A stretch of 64,000 bases of DNA from Bryoerythrophyllum caledonicum (Eukaryota > Streptophyta > Bryopsida > Pottiales > Pottiaceae). Of this stretch, positions 1-12,000 are shown piece by piece. The stretch spans positions 14,727,297-14,791,296 of the forward strand of contig OZ020517.1 of assembly GCA_963971425.1 (NCBI GenBank). The letters run 5' to 3'. The translations under genes were made by a program, and so were the position numbers. The notes beneath the pieces were generated by a model. The model was not told the DNA's origin. It made no database searches and saw only the letters and a program-made list of their open reading frames with translations. Each line of letters opens with the position of its first letter. Within the stretch, counting starts at the first letter, position 1.

Positions 1-1260
1 TAAAACAAACTTCATTTCGTCATCAAAAATAGAGATCTTCATTCTTTTCTCATTTCACTTTTCTTTGTTCAGGAATCAACATGAAATTTGATTTTGACTG
101 TTTGGATTTTCAATTCATAGAAAATGAAATAATTAAGAATCAAATTGTGGTTTGGTGACTTTTAAAACCCTTTTCATTGCTTGGTCTTCTCCAATGCCTA
201 TAAAGTTTTGGTCTGTGAGGAACTAAGATCACGTACATTGTACTCGCATAAAATTTTAAACTTTGTAATGCAAAAATCTATTAGCAAGTGAAGTCAAAGT
301 CTGCAATCTTTGAAACGGAGGGAAGAGATAATTTTGTTTTTTTCAATTCATATTCTATAACCTTTTGATCCATGCGGTCAAAGGATATAGAGATTTGCGA
401 GCATATAGTTTTGTTAGTTCAAATGAAAATCTTATAGTCAGAGATGGAATTAATAACTTCATTTGTCATCTCCACTCTTTGCACTAAAAGGAATAGTTGT
501 GGGGTGGTTTCGGTGAAATATAGTCATGGTCCTTTAATGGTTGAACCTTAAACACCTAAATGGACCACAAGAGCCTAAAAAATCTACGAACGTGATAGAT
601 TATGCAAACGCCATCGACATAGTGGATACATTTCATCTCCACCACACTTCCCGGAAATCACTGTAGTTTGCCAATGCCTACATGGATTGAGGATCAAAAT
701 GATCAGATGGAAAGCTAATAAGCAGCTCTAAATCAGTTTAGAGACAATGGCCAAATGTGGAAAGAGTTATGTGAGCAAAAGCACCGAAATCAACCCTTCC
801 AAGGTCTTGTAAAGGTTAACTTGGAGCTCTAAGTGAGTGAATCAACGATAATGCGGCCAAAATGCAACCATTTAGGAGTGGCAGTATGGAAAGCCCCCCT
901 AAAACCGACAAGTTAAGGAATATGCGTACATGGAGAGAGGAGATAATTATACTATTATTTTTCAGTGATAACCAATAGAATTACAATTCCAACCCAAGTG
1001 ATTTCATATTTTTTCCATGAAAACTAAATTAGTTATGAATTTTCAAACTGTGCAACCATGTTTAGTGGGTGACCAACAATAGGTATCCCCCATAACCAAC
1101 GACCAAAAGTAAGGGTCTTGACTAATAGCAAACCTCCATTTGGAGCTCACGTGGTGGTAATGGTTGGATATACCCCAATTTTATAGGCGTTGGCAATGGG
1201 TTTTTGTTGGTTATGGGGAGGCTTACTTTAATAGGACATTGGTGATAATGGGTTGGGTTT
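1..1260. repeat. Diverged copy of the upstream flank of a gene unit
   Basis: No gene is seen. The stretch aligns by eye with 44535-45490, which lies just before pseudogene D: both have the run about rising temperature-like phrases of matching words such as agagatcttcattct, gaacgtgatagattatgcaaa and ggtaatgggtt in the same order. It is therefore an old paralogous flank of the tandem unit. The match is clearly diverged. It contains a small TTAA-type element near its middle. Confidence 0.6.
545..815. mobile_element. Degraded TTAA-flanked small inverted-repeat element
   Basis: The right end reads TTGTAAAGG followed by TTAA at 816-819. The left end follows a decayed TTGA at 541-544. The corresponding element at 45104-45392 has clean ends, CCCTTTAACGCC and TTGCATTAAAGGG, with TTAA on both sides. 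The two occupy the same place in the paralogous flanks, so insertion predates that duplication. Confidence 0.55.
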
Positions 1261-1378
1261 CCTGACTTGATGGGTTGACATGATGAGGTTGACCATGGAA
1301 AATGGTGTCATGGTTAATCTCATCATATCAAGCCATCATACTCTTCCTGGCTGTGGTGTCTCACAAGGAATAGGTTAA

Positions 1379-2697
1379 CCCTTTAGTGCCCAGGTCATGT
1401 TTCACCAAAACCAAGATATGTGCTGATTTTTTTCTTTGAACTACTTTGATGGAAAAAGAATACCTAATTTTAGTATCCAACCATACAAAACTGAACTCAA
1501 ATCATGACCTCAACTTTGGAGAGAATTTGCTCAACATCCAATGGTGATGGAATAAATTATAGTGTTTAAAGTCACTGTATATTAGTAATGAGAATTATTG
1601 ACTTTGGAGGGTATACTACTTTATCCATCAATAGATTCTTGGAAGAATTTTTCACTTTGAATTAAAGAGGTTGTCATTTGCACTAGGTTGATAGCTTGGC
1701 ATTGACATATCATATATGAAGAAAACATTTACACATGATTGCTAATGATTTTTTCACTTTAGTCTACTTGATTGTATACAAAAATGTTCCAAACTCATAC
1801 AAATTAAAAGGGAAGTTTTGTATGCCATGAGAGAGATCAAGAATTACAAAACAATGAAGAATCTCATAGAAACAAATTTCAATAAAAACTTCAAACCAGA
1901 ACCATTTTTCATGTGTACAAAATACAGCATAATATGTGGTATGGTATTTGTTGTATTTTAGTGTATGTGATATATTTTGTGTTGTATTCCTAGATTATCC
2001 ATGAGGTCTATAACTCCAAATCATGATCCAATTTTGGCAAAGTGTGCATGTTATGTGCCCGCAAATCAATAGATGCTCACCGGAAGCTATTGTTAACAAA
2101 ATAAATAAATACCAACCACTCTTCAATGATATCCAAGAACTTGGGTGGAAAGTAGATCCCCTCATTGTCATCACCGCGTGTGCTAGAGCCACCACCTTTA
2201 TCCCCTCAATGACAATCCTTGAAGTTACATTCAAAATCCCCATGACCACAATTAAAACCACCTTTACAAATATTAACACTATTGCTATCCAACATGCTAT
2301 GTCTATACTCCTACACAAAAGGAAACTTGAAAACAACCAACCCATACATGATACGGTTGACCCCCCTTGAGAATCTACTTTGCATCTCATCGCATTTAAG
2401 CCCCGTTGGCGGCTTTGATTCCTTGTTCCTGGTTTCCTATTATGTGGTACATAGTGTCTACCCTCGAGAGGGGGAAGTAGTTCCATACTACTAACCCATG
2501 TCCGGTGGGCATGGACTTGGTGGTGGTACGAATAGACACTTTATTCACACCAGCCTCCCTCCCTGAGATCGGAGTTCTTCTTCTTCTGACCGCAAATCTG
2601 AACCTCAAATTTTACAACCTAATTCCTCATGGATTTCATGCAAATTGAGTTTCAGCACTTCCAAAGTCCCATTTTGGGTCTCGTGGGCACTAAAGCG
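1379..2697. mobile_element. TTAA-family inverted-repeat element interrupted by a LINE fragment
   Basis: The left end is TTAA (1375-1378) plus CCCTTTAGTGCCCAGG. The right end is GGGCACTAAAGCG followed by a decayed TTAC. The internal sequence is the reverse complement of the element at 21750-22549, including words such as CTCATGGATTTCATGCAAA. The homology stops after about 2030 and resumes at about 2592, where a LINE 3' end has inserted. Confidence 0.7.
2031..2591 (+). mobile_element. 5'-truncated LINE 3' end
   Basis: The insert sits inside the TTAA element at 1379-2697 and breaks its homology on both sides. It starts with about 110 codons open on the plus strand (2023-2370, first codons belonging to the host element) that include GWKVDPLIVIT, NINTIAIQHAMSILLHKR and KLENNQPI. 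From memory this resembles the C-terminal end of plant LINE-type pol proteins, downstream of the reverse transcriptase; I could not search. After the stop comes a roughly 220-bp 3' untranslated part containing CTACCCTCGAGAGGG, then GATCGGAGTTC and a short TTC-repeat tail. The same 3' part is present in the SINE at 62242-62589 and the fragment at 22635-22784. A copy truncated at its 5' end is normal for LINE insertion. Not expected to be active. Confidence 0.6.
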
Positions 2698-2759
2698 TTA
2701 CGTGATCCCAAAAATCACTTTACGAAATTTTGCAGAAATGCTACATCCCGGAGTTTGAA

Positions 2760-3480
2760 AAGCTATTCATCTAAATGACGCACATCATAGAGCATAAACT
2801 ACATGGAGATACCTAGGTGACACCCTGGTTTATTTTGAGATACATAAGTGATACCCACATATGAAAGTGGGAAAATACTTATGATGTTGCTCAACATTCT
2901 GTCTAATTGCTAATGTGGACGTAGGATGACAAGGCTCTCCAAGTAAACAACCACTTCACAATTGGATTCCTGTAATTACTGGCTTAGTTCCTTCCCCTTT
3001 ATTTAGTTGGGTTGCATTGTGAACTAAAGCGGAGCGACCCATAACCACACCTCCACCAAAAAGGAATGTGTAGAGTATCCATGAAATGGTAAAGTATGAC
3101 AAAATTGATCTCCAAAAATTGAGAAAAGTTAGTAACTAAAAATAATCAGTAGTGGTATTGGGTCATGAAGGTGTGCAATTTAGGGTTGCTCCACCTCACT
3201 CAAGCTTGTGATTCGTGGCCTTGTCTTGAAAGTCTCAATAGGGGGGGGTGCGGTTGTGCGTCATGCATGTGTTGGTTATGCATGGCATGTATTTCTCTCT
3301 ATTATTCATTGTCACTTACTAGCATTGGGCAAAGGAGGGCACAAAATCCGACCAACCCATGGCAAGTACCACATCCTCTTATAGGCTTTGGTGGATTTTG
3401 GATCAATTTGGCATCTTTGAGATTACATTTGAAAAATTGTTCCTATAGTTTCATTCCTAATTCTTCATCTTTATACATAT
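2760..3480. repeat. Dispersed repeat stretch, no gene
   Basis: About 2760-2880 holds short GTGATAC-type repeats like those at 62870-62965. About 3165-3360 matches 61350-61545 (both contain GGGCAAAGGAGGGCACAAAAT) and, in reverse, 28975-29090 and 58680-58860. The open frame at 3165-3482 is a by-product of this repeat and is not conserved in the other copies. Confidence 0.5.
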
Positions 3481-3499
3481 GAACATCTTTCTACTCTTT

Positions 3500-4800
3500 C
3501 TACTCACGAACACGATCTCCTCATGGCAGCTGCTCACAACCTTCTGCCTCTCTTTGTCGCAGCGTTTAAGCGGCTCACACTATTCGGACGAAATTGTTAA
3601 GTTCTGAAGCTTTGGAGATTCTTGCTTCCTCGGGTGAGTGTTCTCATCAGCCGCATGTCTTCACCATTCTCACGGCCAGTTTACATTATGGTGGAGAAGT
3701 CCACCGGTCATGAATTCTAGGGGAATTCTGAAATTTGATTGGCCAAGAGTGACGCTCTTCTCCGATGGGGGTTTACACTACGGCCAAGAGTCCTCCGGTG
3801 GAGAACTTTGTGTATGGATGAAAAAATGACATGGCTGCCAATGTGGCGACACTTTTTGGAGGGGAGGTTCTCCGGAGGTCAAGTTTCTTGGGCGAGCTCA
3901 AAGCCTCGGACAAGAAACATGGCCTCTGGAGAACTCCAACTTGAATAAAATATTCATGCAATGCTTCTATTCTCATCCTACACTACCTACGCATGTACTG
4001 TCCTAAACATTCCAAGGTCATTAATGAAGGTTTAGGGCTTCTTTTTAGGCATTTTAACGTGCTCCACTGCATAGTATTGCATGGTCCCCTTATGTTACGT
4101 TTAATTTGGAAAAAAATAAATTTGGACCATTTTTTACATGGTCAGCCTACTTTGACTCTCTAAAGGATGGAATTTTCCCACTACGGACACATAATTTCTT
4201 TAAAAATCATTAAGAAAATAATGTTAGCTACTTGTTTACCTTGATTTGGATGTCTTGTAGAGGTGGAATATTTTCAAAAAACCGTGTTATGAAAGAAGTT
4301 CGAAAACATTGCCAAATATATTTTATTTTTTAATCAATACAATTTTTTTAAAATTTCAATACAATGGTCGTTTATTATCCGGTAAGGTTTCTACTATAGC
4401 CGGCTATGACCATTTTGTGAAGTACTCCGATGAAGATATCCGATACACTTCTCCTTTAGATGGTTACACTACGGCCGGTCAAGACCTCTTCATGAAGTTG
4501 TCCGGTACACTTCTCCTCTAGGTGGTTACACTATGGCCAGTCAAGACCTCATGATACATTTTTTTTATTGTCTTTTCCTCTTCTCCGGCACATCGTCCCT
4601 TGCCTCAAAGAACCATGTCTTGGGTTGAAATTCTTGACCGACCGGTGCACTTCTGTACCTTAGTGTAAACATGCCCTCAATATGATACTAGTGTTTAACC
4701 CGTTTCCTGGATGTCTGGGAAGTTTGACGAAGTGGTGGTATCTGGTGACTGTTACACAGATCTAGACTTCAGCAGGGTGCGGTGGCTTTGTCGTTGTCAC
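3500..4800 (+). repeat. Remnant of the gene leader in permuted position
   Basis: 3505-3660 matches the copy B leader at 30925-31115 (both contain GAGATTCTTGCTTCCTC). 4705-4800 matches 31150-31240 (both contain TGTTACACAGATCTAGACTT). In copy B these pieces lie downstream of the leader segment that starts at 29355. In copy A they lie upstream of the equivalent start at 4841. The simplest reading is that this is the broken 5' end of a further, mostly lost, tandem unit. The 3660-4705 filler contains a 2-unit tandem repeat and no gene. Confidence 0.5.
4434..4548. repeat. Two-unit tandem repeat of about 60 bp
   Basis: The phrases CGATACACTTCTCC, GGTTACACTACGGCC and GTCAAGACCTC occur twice in succession with a few changes. 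A related single phrase (TACACTACGGCCAAGAG) lies at about 3775. No function is seen. Confidence 0.6.
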
Positions 4801-5273
4801 TACCGTTGATTTGGTCTATCACTCACATTTCACAATGTTGACAGGCTGGACAAGCTCGAAACCCGGCCCAATCGCCAGACCCACCAGATCTCAAAGCGCG
4901 CAGTAAGCTTCAGGTTGTTGTATCTGTGTCTTATTCTTCACTTCGTATCTTACAGTAGTCCCACTGTGGTCGGCAGAGGCAGAGATCGCCTCTCCATCTC
5001 CGACTAGGGGCTGTCTCTGCCCTTTCTGATTCCAGCGGCCTTGTGCGCGGCGCGGCGACGTTCCTCGCCTGGTCTGCGTTGACTAGTTCGGAGGCCGACT
5101 CATTGAAGATTGCAGACGGGATCAGGTGCTTCAGAACTGCGCGGCCACCGAGGTAAGTGGTCATTTCTCGGTTATCCTTAGAACCCTTGGGATCGACCGA
5201 GGCTGCTTGGCTTTTATGTTAGGAAGGAGTCCCAAGTTAGTGGTCAGCCTCCTATCAGATCGCAATACTAGAT

Positions 5274-5531
5274 CTAGGAATAGTCGATATGGTCGAACTC
5301 ATCAGATAAGTAGTCGTCTTCTGTTTTCATTCGTTCTTCGAATGCTTGCGCTGTAAGTCGCTAGATGTCTTCGGCAGAAAGAGGGAGTCAGAGAGAACAG
5401 TGTCTGCACAATTGGGTACACAAACGAGCTACGTCAAGTCCGCCCCTCACTTTCCTTGCCTCCACATATGGTAGAGGTACCTTAGTCAAAGACTGTACCT
5501 TGAACCGCTGGTATGGACTGTCGCCCTCCAT
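5274..5531 (-). pseudogene. Broken minus-strand coding remnant
   Basis: On the minus strand the copy reads SPYQRFKVQSL, VPLPYVEARKVRG and, after small insertions, AFEERMKTEDDYLSDEFDHI before a stop at 5274-5276. The equivalent reading in the B block (30221-30517) is uninterrupted. Small insertions of 1-2 bases here destroy the frame. The family is unknown to me. It may be a captured host gene fragment lying opposite to the GTPase gene. Confidence 0.35.
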
Positions 5532-5536
5532 TCAAA

Positions 5537-5751
5537 CCCTTAAACGTATATACAGGCACTTATTCCACCCTGTAGAGCACAAAAATGTAGTAAAGTTTAG
5601 CAAGACTTACACGTTTGGATTGAAGATTTTTCAAGTAACATATTTCAATTGGAGGTCATTTCAATTTGTGAACCTTATCATGTTCGAATACGACACCATA
5701 CATACATGTAGAATACTGTGGCAACCAGTGGCACCTTCTGACGTTTAAGGG
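5537..5751. mobile_element. Small TTAA-type inverted-repeat element
   Basis: The ends are CCCTTAAACGT and ACGTTTAAGGG, with TTAA at 5752-5755 on the right and a decayed TCAA-like word on the left. The same element is in block B at 30490-30721, so it predates the block duplication. No coding capacity. Confidence 0.5.
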
Positions 5752-6089
5752 TTAAAGAAGAATTGTAGCTCCGCGGTACATGCGATAAGTTCTGAGTTGA
5801 AGAGATAGGAGTAGTACTGTAGAGCTACGTTTCTTCCCTGAACTGAAGGGAGAGAGTGCATGTTAGCGGTCTAAGGTACGATCTCGGTTTCAGGTACCTC
5901 AACATTGTAGCCGTTCACATGATACTGCCTCGTTGTGGAGAGTGTTTCAGTTGCACTCACGAACATGATATCCTCACATGAGCTACTCATTAGCTTGAAT
6001 TCCCAACTTCCGATACTCACAACTTCCGAGAGCTTAGTTTCTCCTTTTTTTCTGTAAGAAAGATCAAAGTTCGTTCCGTTCTAGAGCTG

Positions 6090-6641
6090 ATGACATCTGC
6101 AAGGACTATAGAATGTGCATTTTGTGTAACAGACCGGGGTGAACATGTGAGTGGCATCAATCCTTACTTCTGGATTGATTGCGAGCAAGGAGAGCATCGA
6201 AACTCGGTCCTCGTTACTGATCTGAGTAGAAGTCCAAAGAGTTTCCTGACGACATGTACTGACGATGCTTTTTGCTTTGTATGTGATTCGGTTCGTTGTC
6301 ATCCTACTTGGGATGCTTGTTCTCATTGTTTTTATCCTGAATCGCAGGTTGTTGAAGTCGATGTCGTGATTGATCCCAAGGACGTAGAGCTGTCCACAGC
6401 GAGATCTTGTGGTGCAGAAGGTGGGTTAGTGCTTGCAGTACGTCTCAGAACCAACGTTAACGTAATGAAACGTTGGGTGACTTTGCAAGTAACTATGCCA
6501 TACTCGAAATTGGCGTTGGTAGCTCTTTTATTATGGTTTGTTAAGGAATTGTTGGGGTATTTGATCATTAACAGGATAGCCGAGTTTCTGATCACCGGAC
6601 GAAAATCAACTTCGCTGGATGGTACACAAGTGGTCCCGTAG
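6090..6641 (+). CDS. Possible 183-residue upstream ORF with Cys cluster and membrane segment
   Basis: The frame opens with ATG at 6090 and stops at 6639-6641. It encodes a cysteine cluster (Cys 62, 65, 70, 77 and 80) and one strongly hydrophobic segment at about residues 141-160 (LALVALLLWFVKELLGYLII). I do not recognise a family. It lies between the leader and the GTPase exon 1 of copy A. In block B only the last third has a counterpart (31440-31640), and there the frame has a stop at the codon matching Lys 127. This argues for either loss in B or a non-coding leader in both. Treat as a weak candidate. Confidence 0.25.
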   Translation: MTSARTIECAFCVTDRGEHVSGINPYFWIDCEQGEHRNSVLVTDLSRSPKSFLTTCTDDAFCFVCDSVRCHPTWDACSHCFYPESQVVEVDVVIDPKDVELSTARSCGAEGGLVLAVRLRTNVNVMKRWVTLQVTMPYSKLALVALLLWFVKELLGYLIINRIAEFLITGRKSTSLDGTQVVP

Positions 6642-7191
6642 ACTTCCAAGTTTTCTCCTCTTTCTTTTCATGGATTTTGATTAGCATTTTCTGTGCTGTC
6701 ATGTGCAGGGTTGGATCAAAAAGAGATTCTGTAGGAGCTTGCTGCATCTATGAATCAAGCAACTGTTTGAATACATATTCTTCTTAATTTTGTTCATCCT
6801 GATGGCGTACCGGAGTGCCAGCAATCGGATGAACATTTGTTGGTAACATTTACAAGCATACGATAGCTGGCTTTCCTCGTCATCTTGGTTTTCATGTAAC
6901 CATGGCTTACTTCGAGGCAGCACTTTGAAGACGCCGGTGAGTACCTCATCAACTTAAACTCTGATCCGTGCCACATGTATCCACCTAGTGAACATCTAGT
7001 TCTTGTAATCTGCAAATTGAGTTGACTTTCTGAAATTTTTGCTTATCCTATTCACAGTTGTCCATGAATCTGGGTAAGATTGTTCAGCGAGACATGCGAA
7101 ATGTAGGTTAGATGCATGCAAACAATGTACCACACCTAAAAGTTCTAGAAAGGGTGAAGTGTAATGAGTAGTAATAAACGGTTGTCGCTGA

Positions 7192-7428
7192 ATGACTTAT
7201 GTTACTGTACAGTTGATGTGCGAGGGAAAAGCGCATGTGTGTCCCAGTGATGAAACAGGAGGATCAGAGTCGAAGTTCAGGAACATCTTGAGTTGCAAGC
7301 AAACCATGCTTGATTCTGTTCTGAAGTTTGAGGTTCGGGTTGTTACAGTGATTGCAGATCATCGACAACATCATTCTTTTGCGCCATTTGGCAATGAGCA
7401 TGTCCACGGAAGCGATGACCGCGTCTGA
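7192..7428 (+). other. Weak upstream reading frame in the leader
   Basis: A 78-codon frame, present in block B as a 132-codon frame at 32192-32590. The copies agree until a TGA here that is TGG in B. It may be an upstream ORF, an untranslated exon, or part of an alternative N terminus. No known domain is seen. Confidence 0.2.
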
Positions 7429-7537
7429 AAGCATTCCTTTGTAGACGACCAAGTATGTCAGCAGCAGCCCTGGAGGAAGTTGAGGGTTACAAGGTCTTTG
7501 AGCCAATCTGCAGTCCTTTTCGAGTTGGAGGTTTTCA

Positions 7538-9029
7538 TTGATTCTCATATACCGAGTGTGTGTTCGGTCTCCATATTCTTCACACACGAGTGACATTGAG
7601 CGCGCTTTGGACATTGAGCAAGGAGCTGAGAATGATGGTGCGGTGGCTTGCGTTCTTGTTGTGGTTATTCAGTTTTCAACTTGGAAGGCGTTCTTTGTTG
7701 GCCTGTTTTGGAAGGCCCCCTCTCTTGGCGTCGCAGATCATGGTGTTGGAGAGCCGGTGTCATCGGCCAATGATTGTGGGTTGCGATCGGATGCGGAAGT
7801 TGATGCATCTGCAGAATATCGAAGCAAACTTTCAGATTATCTGGTGATAGTGCTCTCAAACATTTCATCAAATGAGAAGGTTTACATTCACTTCGACGTT
7901 GACAAATATGGATATGGGCCATTGACATGTGATGAGGATGCACAGGTGAAAGAGATTTTGGGAGTCATCGCTACTTCCACCGTCGTCAAAAAGTTGACCT
8001 TATGGCTCATTTGGCCAATGACATGGGAGGGAGTGTCGGAAGCCTTGCTCTCCAACCGTAGTGTGAAGAAATTTTCAATTCGGGTGCTCGATTGTGGAGT
8101 AATTGAATTGGTGTCGAGAGTGTTGTTGGAGAATACATATCTGGAGAATGTTAGCTTTAGTGAAATGGACAGTGAGGGCGTGGTAGTGGTGAGCAATGTG
8201 TTGCGCCACAATCGGACTCTCAAACGCCTGGATGTAGGTTGGTGCGGATTCAATGAAGAAGAATGGAAAGTGTTCCTTGATCCACTTTCTGGAGGTGATG
8301 ATAACAATCTGGTCCTTGAGCACTTAAGTTTCAACGTCCAATCAGGAGCAGAGTCCCATGTGCACATTAGCAATATGATTTGCAGAAATACCTCCCTCCT
8401 CTCTTTGTCCATTGAGAGTTCTGGGGATGTTGTCACACTTTTAGCGTCAAGTGTTGGTGAAGCTCTTCATTTCAACAAGTACCTCTCTTGTTTGGGTATT
8501 CAGATTGGCGGCCATCCAAGTCATGGATGGAAGGAATTATTTACATCTTTGGTACCGGATGCACAAGGACAACAAGCAAATATTAGTCTTAAACATCTCA
8601 TTCTTCGTGTGCACGGTGCATGTGAGGTTGTGGAATCTGATCATGATTCCTTGTGTGACATGCTTCGGAGCAATACATCCTTGATTAAATTGAGATATGC
8701 GGTATCACCCAGTATCAAGAGTGTCCATGTGATCCAACTCTTCGAAGCTTTGAAAGGTAATAAGTGTTTGGAGATATTGGACCTATCTCATTGTGAAGGT
8801 GTCAAAGGTCGAAAAGTGTTCGGGGCAATCATGGATCTTCTTGATGAAAATCACTACTTGAAGGAAACCATCATAGATGGAACACCACTGAGGAGGGATG
8901 GTAGTGGTGAAGTTGTGAAGGCAGTTCTAGAGAAGAAGGCAAAGGATCGATTATGGGAAGTGGTGCAAGGCATGGCAACATCAACACCCACATCTGGAAG
9001 GGTTTTCTTGTGTGGCGAGCCATATGCAG
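7538..9029 (+). CDS. Copy A exon 1: leucine-rich repeats and first part of the P-loop
   Basis: The exon encodes repeated leucine-rich units of the ribonuclease-inhibitor style, such as LRHNRTLKRLDV, MLRSNTSLIKL and LKGNKCLEILDL. It closes with RVFLCGEPYA. It ends on base 1 of the glycine codon at 9029; the exon 2 bases restore GKTTLRKT. The N-terminal 100 or so codons are not conserved in frame with copy B because of a one-base difference near 7675, so residues before about 46 may not be protein. Copy B lacks residues 291-369 of this exon through a 227-bp deletion. Confidence 0.75.
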
Positions 9030-12000
9030 GCAAGCTTGTTTTCTTCACCTTTGTTTGGTTTGGAAGCCTGTCTGTATTGTTGGTACAGTTTGTAATATGA
9101 TTGATAGACTTTGAAAGAATGTTGTATTTGATATTGGCTATGAAATTTGAGTTATGAGCATGTTAGATTTTTGAATGAAATAGTTGAAACAGTAGAGAAT
9201 GAAATGTTTTCATTTGATTTTATATCCAATGTATGAATTTCGAATAGATCTAATGCATTGGTTCTAAGATTGAATAAATTTTTTACTTGGTAAAAGTAGT
9301 TTTTGAACCTCGAATCGACTTGGCTTGATAAACTATTGACATTAAGTAAAAAGTAGAAACTCAACTATATGATTGATCATAGTTACACTTAGTTAATTTA
9401 ACCATGTATGAGAGCAATAGTAAACCATGAGAACATTCATCCTAATTTGAACATGCATCCATCAAAAATCATGTAGATAATTATGTTCACATATTTATAT
9501 TGCTCTTCAATTTCTTCATTCTTCCTACTTCCTATGGTTGTACATGGCCTTATGTAATTTTCGATAACAAATTATAAAGTGTAACAATTGCTTACTTGAA
9601 TAATCACTCATTGTGTACATGTTTTGATGTCACAACACACTAATCTAATCCTCTCAGAAGCAAGAGTGAATAAATTGGATACTTACAATGACTTTAACAT
9701 AGCATCTTGTAGGTAAGACTACTCTTCGCAAGACGATCATGGATAATCATTTGAGTGCAACTCAAAAACGATCAAGGACAACAAAAATGAAAGCATTGTT
9801 TAAGAGAAAAAAGGGAGATGAGACATTTCCAAGTGGCAAAGATATTGTTGAAAAAAGAACTCGAGGAATTGAGGTACATTACTTTGCATGCGATGATGTT
9901 GCCATGACTATATGGGACATGGCTGGACAAGAAGAGTACCACGCTTTCCATGATTTGGTGGTTCCAAATCTTCCAATGAGTGGAAGTTGTTGTTCGTTTG
10001 TGCTTGTATGCAACCTTGCATACCATGATGATAAACCACATCACTTGAAGAACATGGAAGAGATCATCTCGGAGCTCCAATATTGGTTGAAGTTCATAGT
10101 CTCCAACACAAAGATTTCAAATCTATATCAACCTCATGTGACGATAGTGTTCACTCACATTGACGAGAACTGCTCATGGCATCCAAGTCGTTTGCTTCCA
10201 AGGATTAAGGAGTTGAAGGAGAAATTTGATGGGTTTGTTGAGTTTGAAGATCGTGATTTTATGATCAATGCAAAGACGTACAAAGACTCGGTTGATGGCG
10301 TGTTCAATGCCATGGAAAACCACTTGCGTGGTCTATTGGCAAGGGTGCCAAAAACTATTGCAGCTTGCGACAAACTACAAGGGGTCATAGCCAAGAGGAT
10401 CAAAGACAATCCACATGAGTTGGTTGTGGATTGGGAATTATTTTCCAAGATTTGTGACGAAGTACCAGAGTTACAAATGATGGATGCATCTGAACCAGAT
10501 TTGGTGAAGAGGAGGAAAGAATTTGCTGCGTTGGCTCTACATGATAGAGGCCATGTGATATACCATGAAGACCTCAAGATGGTCATTATGAATCCCCACT
10601 TGTTTTGTCATGACATCATTGGTGAGGTCATGAATGGGGAGAAGATGTCAAGGTATAAACCAAATGTTCAACATGGCATTACAAAGGGCGACCTTGAAAT
10701 GGTATTGGCAAGCACCCTTGTAGCTGTTGAACACAAGGTGGCCTTGGAGGATGTATTGCAAGTGATGCAGAAGATGGAACTTTGCTATGAGCAAGAGGAT
10801 GGAACTCTTATGATTCCATCGATATTATCGGATGGACATGGGAAGTTGGATTGGCCAATGAAGGAGAAGCTTAGATCCATCTATAGGTATAGTGGAAGGA
10901 GGTTGACAATCGATGATAAAGAGAAGACAATCCTAAGTCCTGGTTTTTTCCCTCGATTGCAAGTAAGTTGTCATGTTCTCCCACATGCATACGATATTTG
11001 CTTGTTAGAATTTGGTGATGTCATAAATATTTCATTCGCAAGTTGATCTTCAATATTTGTGTCTTGTTGATTATATAATGTAGTGCTTGCTGAGTTCTTG
11101 CTATTTGTGTTATGTGGTGGTTTATGTCTCATATTTCATCATAGATGTTGAAGTATCAAGCCATCAATATATGTTTGATAATATAAAATTGTAATCATAA
11201 CATGAAATACTTGTCCTTCGTAAATAGATAGTGTTATTAGAGTAGTTTTTGTCAAGTGTATCGGAATTTAGTCTTCATTTCTTTATATTTAGTCTTTATT
11301 TTATATCCAATCCTTGAACTTTATTATGCATGAGTCCAATGTTCAACTTACAATTTTCTTGTGCAGGTATATCTACGGAAGGATTTTGGAAGGGCATGTG
11401 AAATCATGAAGAACATGATTAAGTTTGTTCACAATGGGGTTGAGGTCATTATTGAGTACAATGGATCTCCTGCTTTTGATATTGATATATTGATGCGGTC
11501 AAATGGGAATGAAAAGTCCATGAATGAGCTTGATTCTCTTCAAAGGCGCCTCATCAATATCATTGTTACATTCTGTGCAAATCGTACATTGGGATGCCCA
11601 GGAGTGAAACTTGTGGAGCTCATCATGCGGCCATCATGTGTAGAAGATCTCGTTGAGCACAAATACAGGTCCAAGCAAGTTGTTATGGTAGAGTTCTTGA
11701 GACAAATGGTGTTACTCCATGGTGACCTTGCCTTGAAGTTTGATTGGCCTAGTGAGAAGCCGGTACTACAGATGGGTTGCGATGACGCAAAGACATTGTT
11801 GGGCGAGCAAATGTCTAATGACGTGTTGAATCAACTTGTGTGTGATTTGAAGACTATTGAATGTCAAATTTCGTTGGATACGGGATCAATGGATGCCATT
11901 GGAAATGCAAGGACGATGGGCATTACAAAGGTTTCAAAACCATCACATGTGACCAACGAAGACTTGATGTTCAAGTTGGAAAGGCTTGGAGTGACAATGA

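Larger units (their letters stand above)
4841..6040 (+). other. Conserved 5' leader of copy A, possible untranslated exon
   Basis: This segment aligns with 29355-30990 upstream of copy B. It includes a GC-rich stretch that ends in a good donor, CACCGAG then gtaagt at 5152, conserved as gtaagc in copy B. It could be a 5' untranslated exon and promoter region of the LRR-Roc-COR gene. Relative to copy B about 430 bp (29410-29840) is absent here, with the break at a shared GATC/ATC word. There is no direct evidence of transcription. Confidence 0.4.

Noticed and set aside
1995-2486. 163-codon minus-strand frame
   Set aside because: It lies opposite the LINE fragment and has no recognisable domain.
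4931-5164. Minus-strand frame in the GC-rich leader (also 29900-30130)
   Set aside because: The two copies differ at many residues relative to their length and it contains no recognisable domain; a GC-rich leader explains the open frame.
7888-8436. Long minus-strand frames opposite the GTPase exons (also 12338-12616, 36802-37152, 37197-37487)
   Set aside because: They are shadows of real coding exons; their conservation follows the sense strand.
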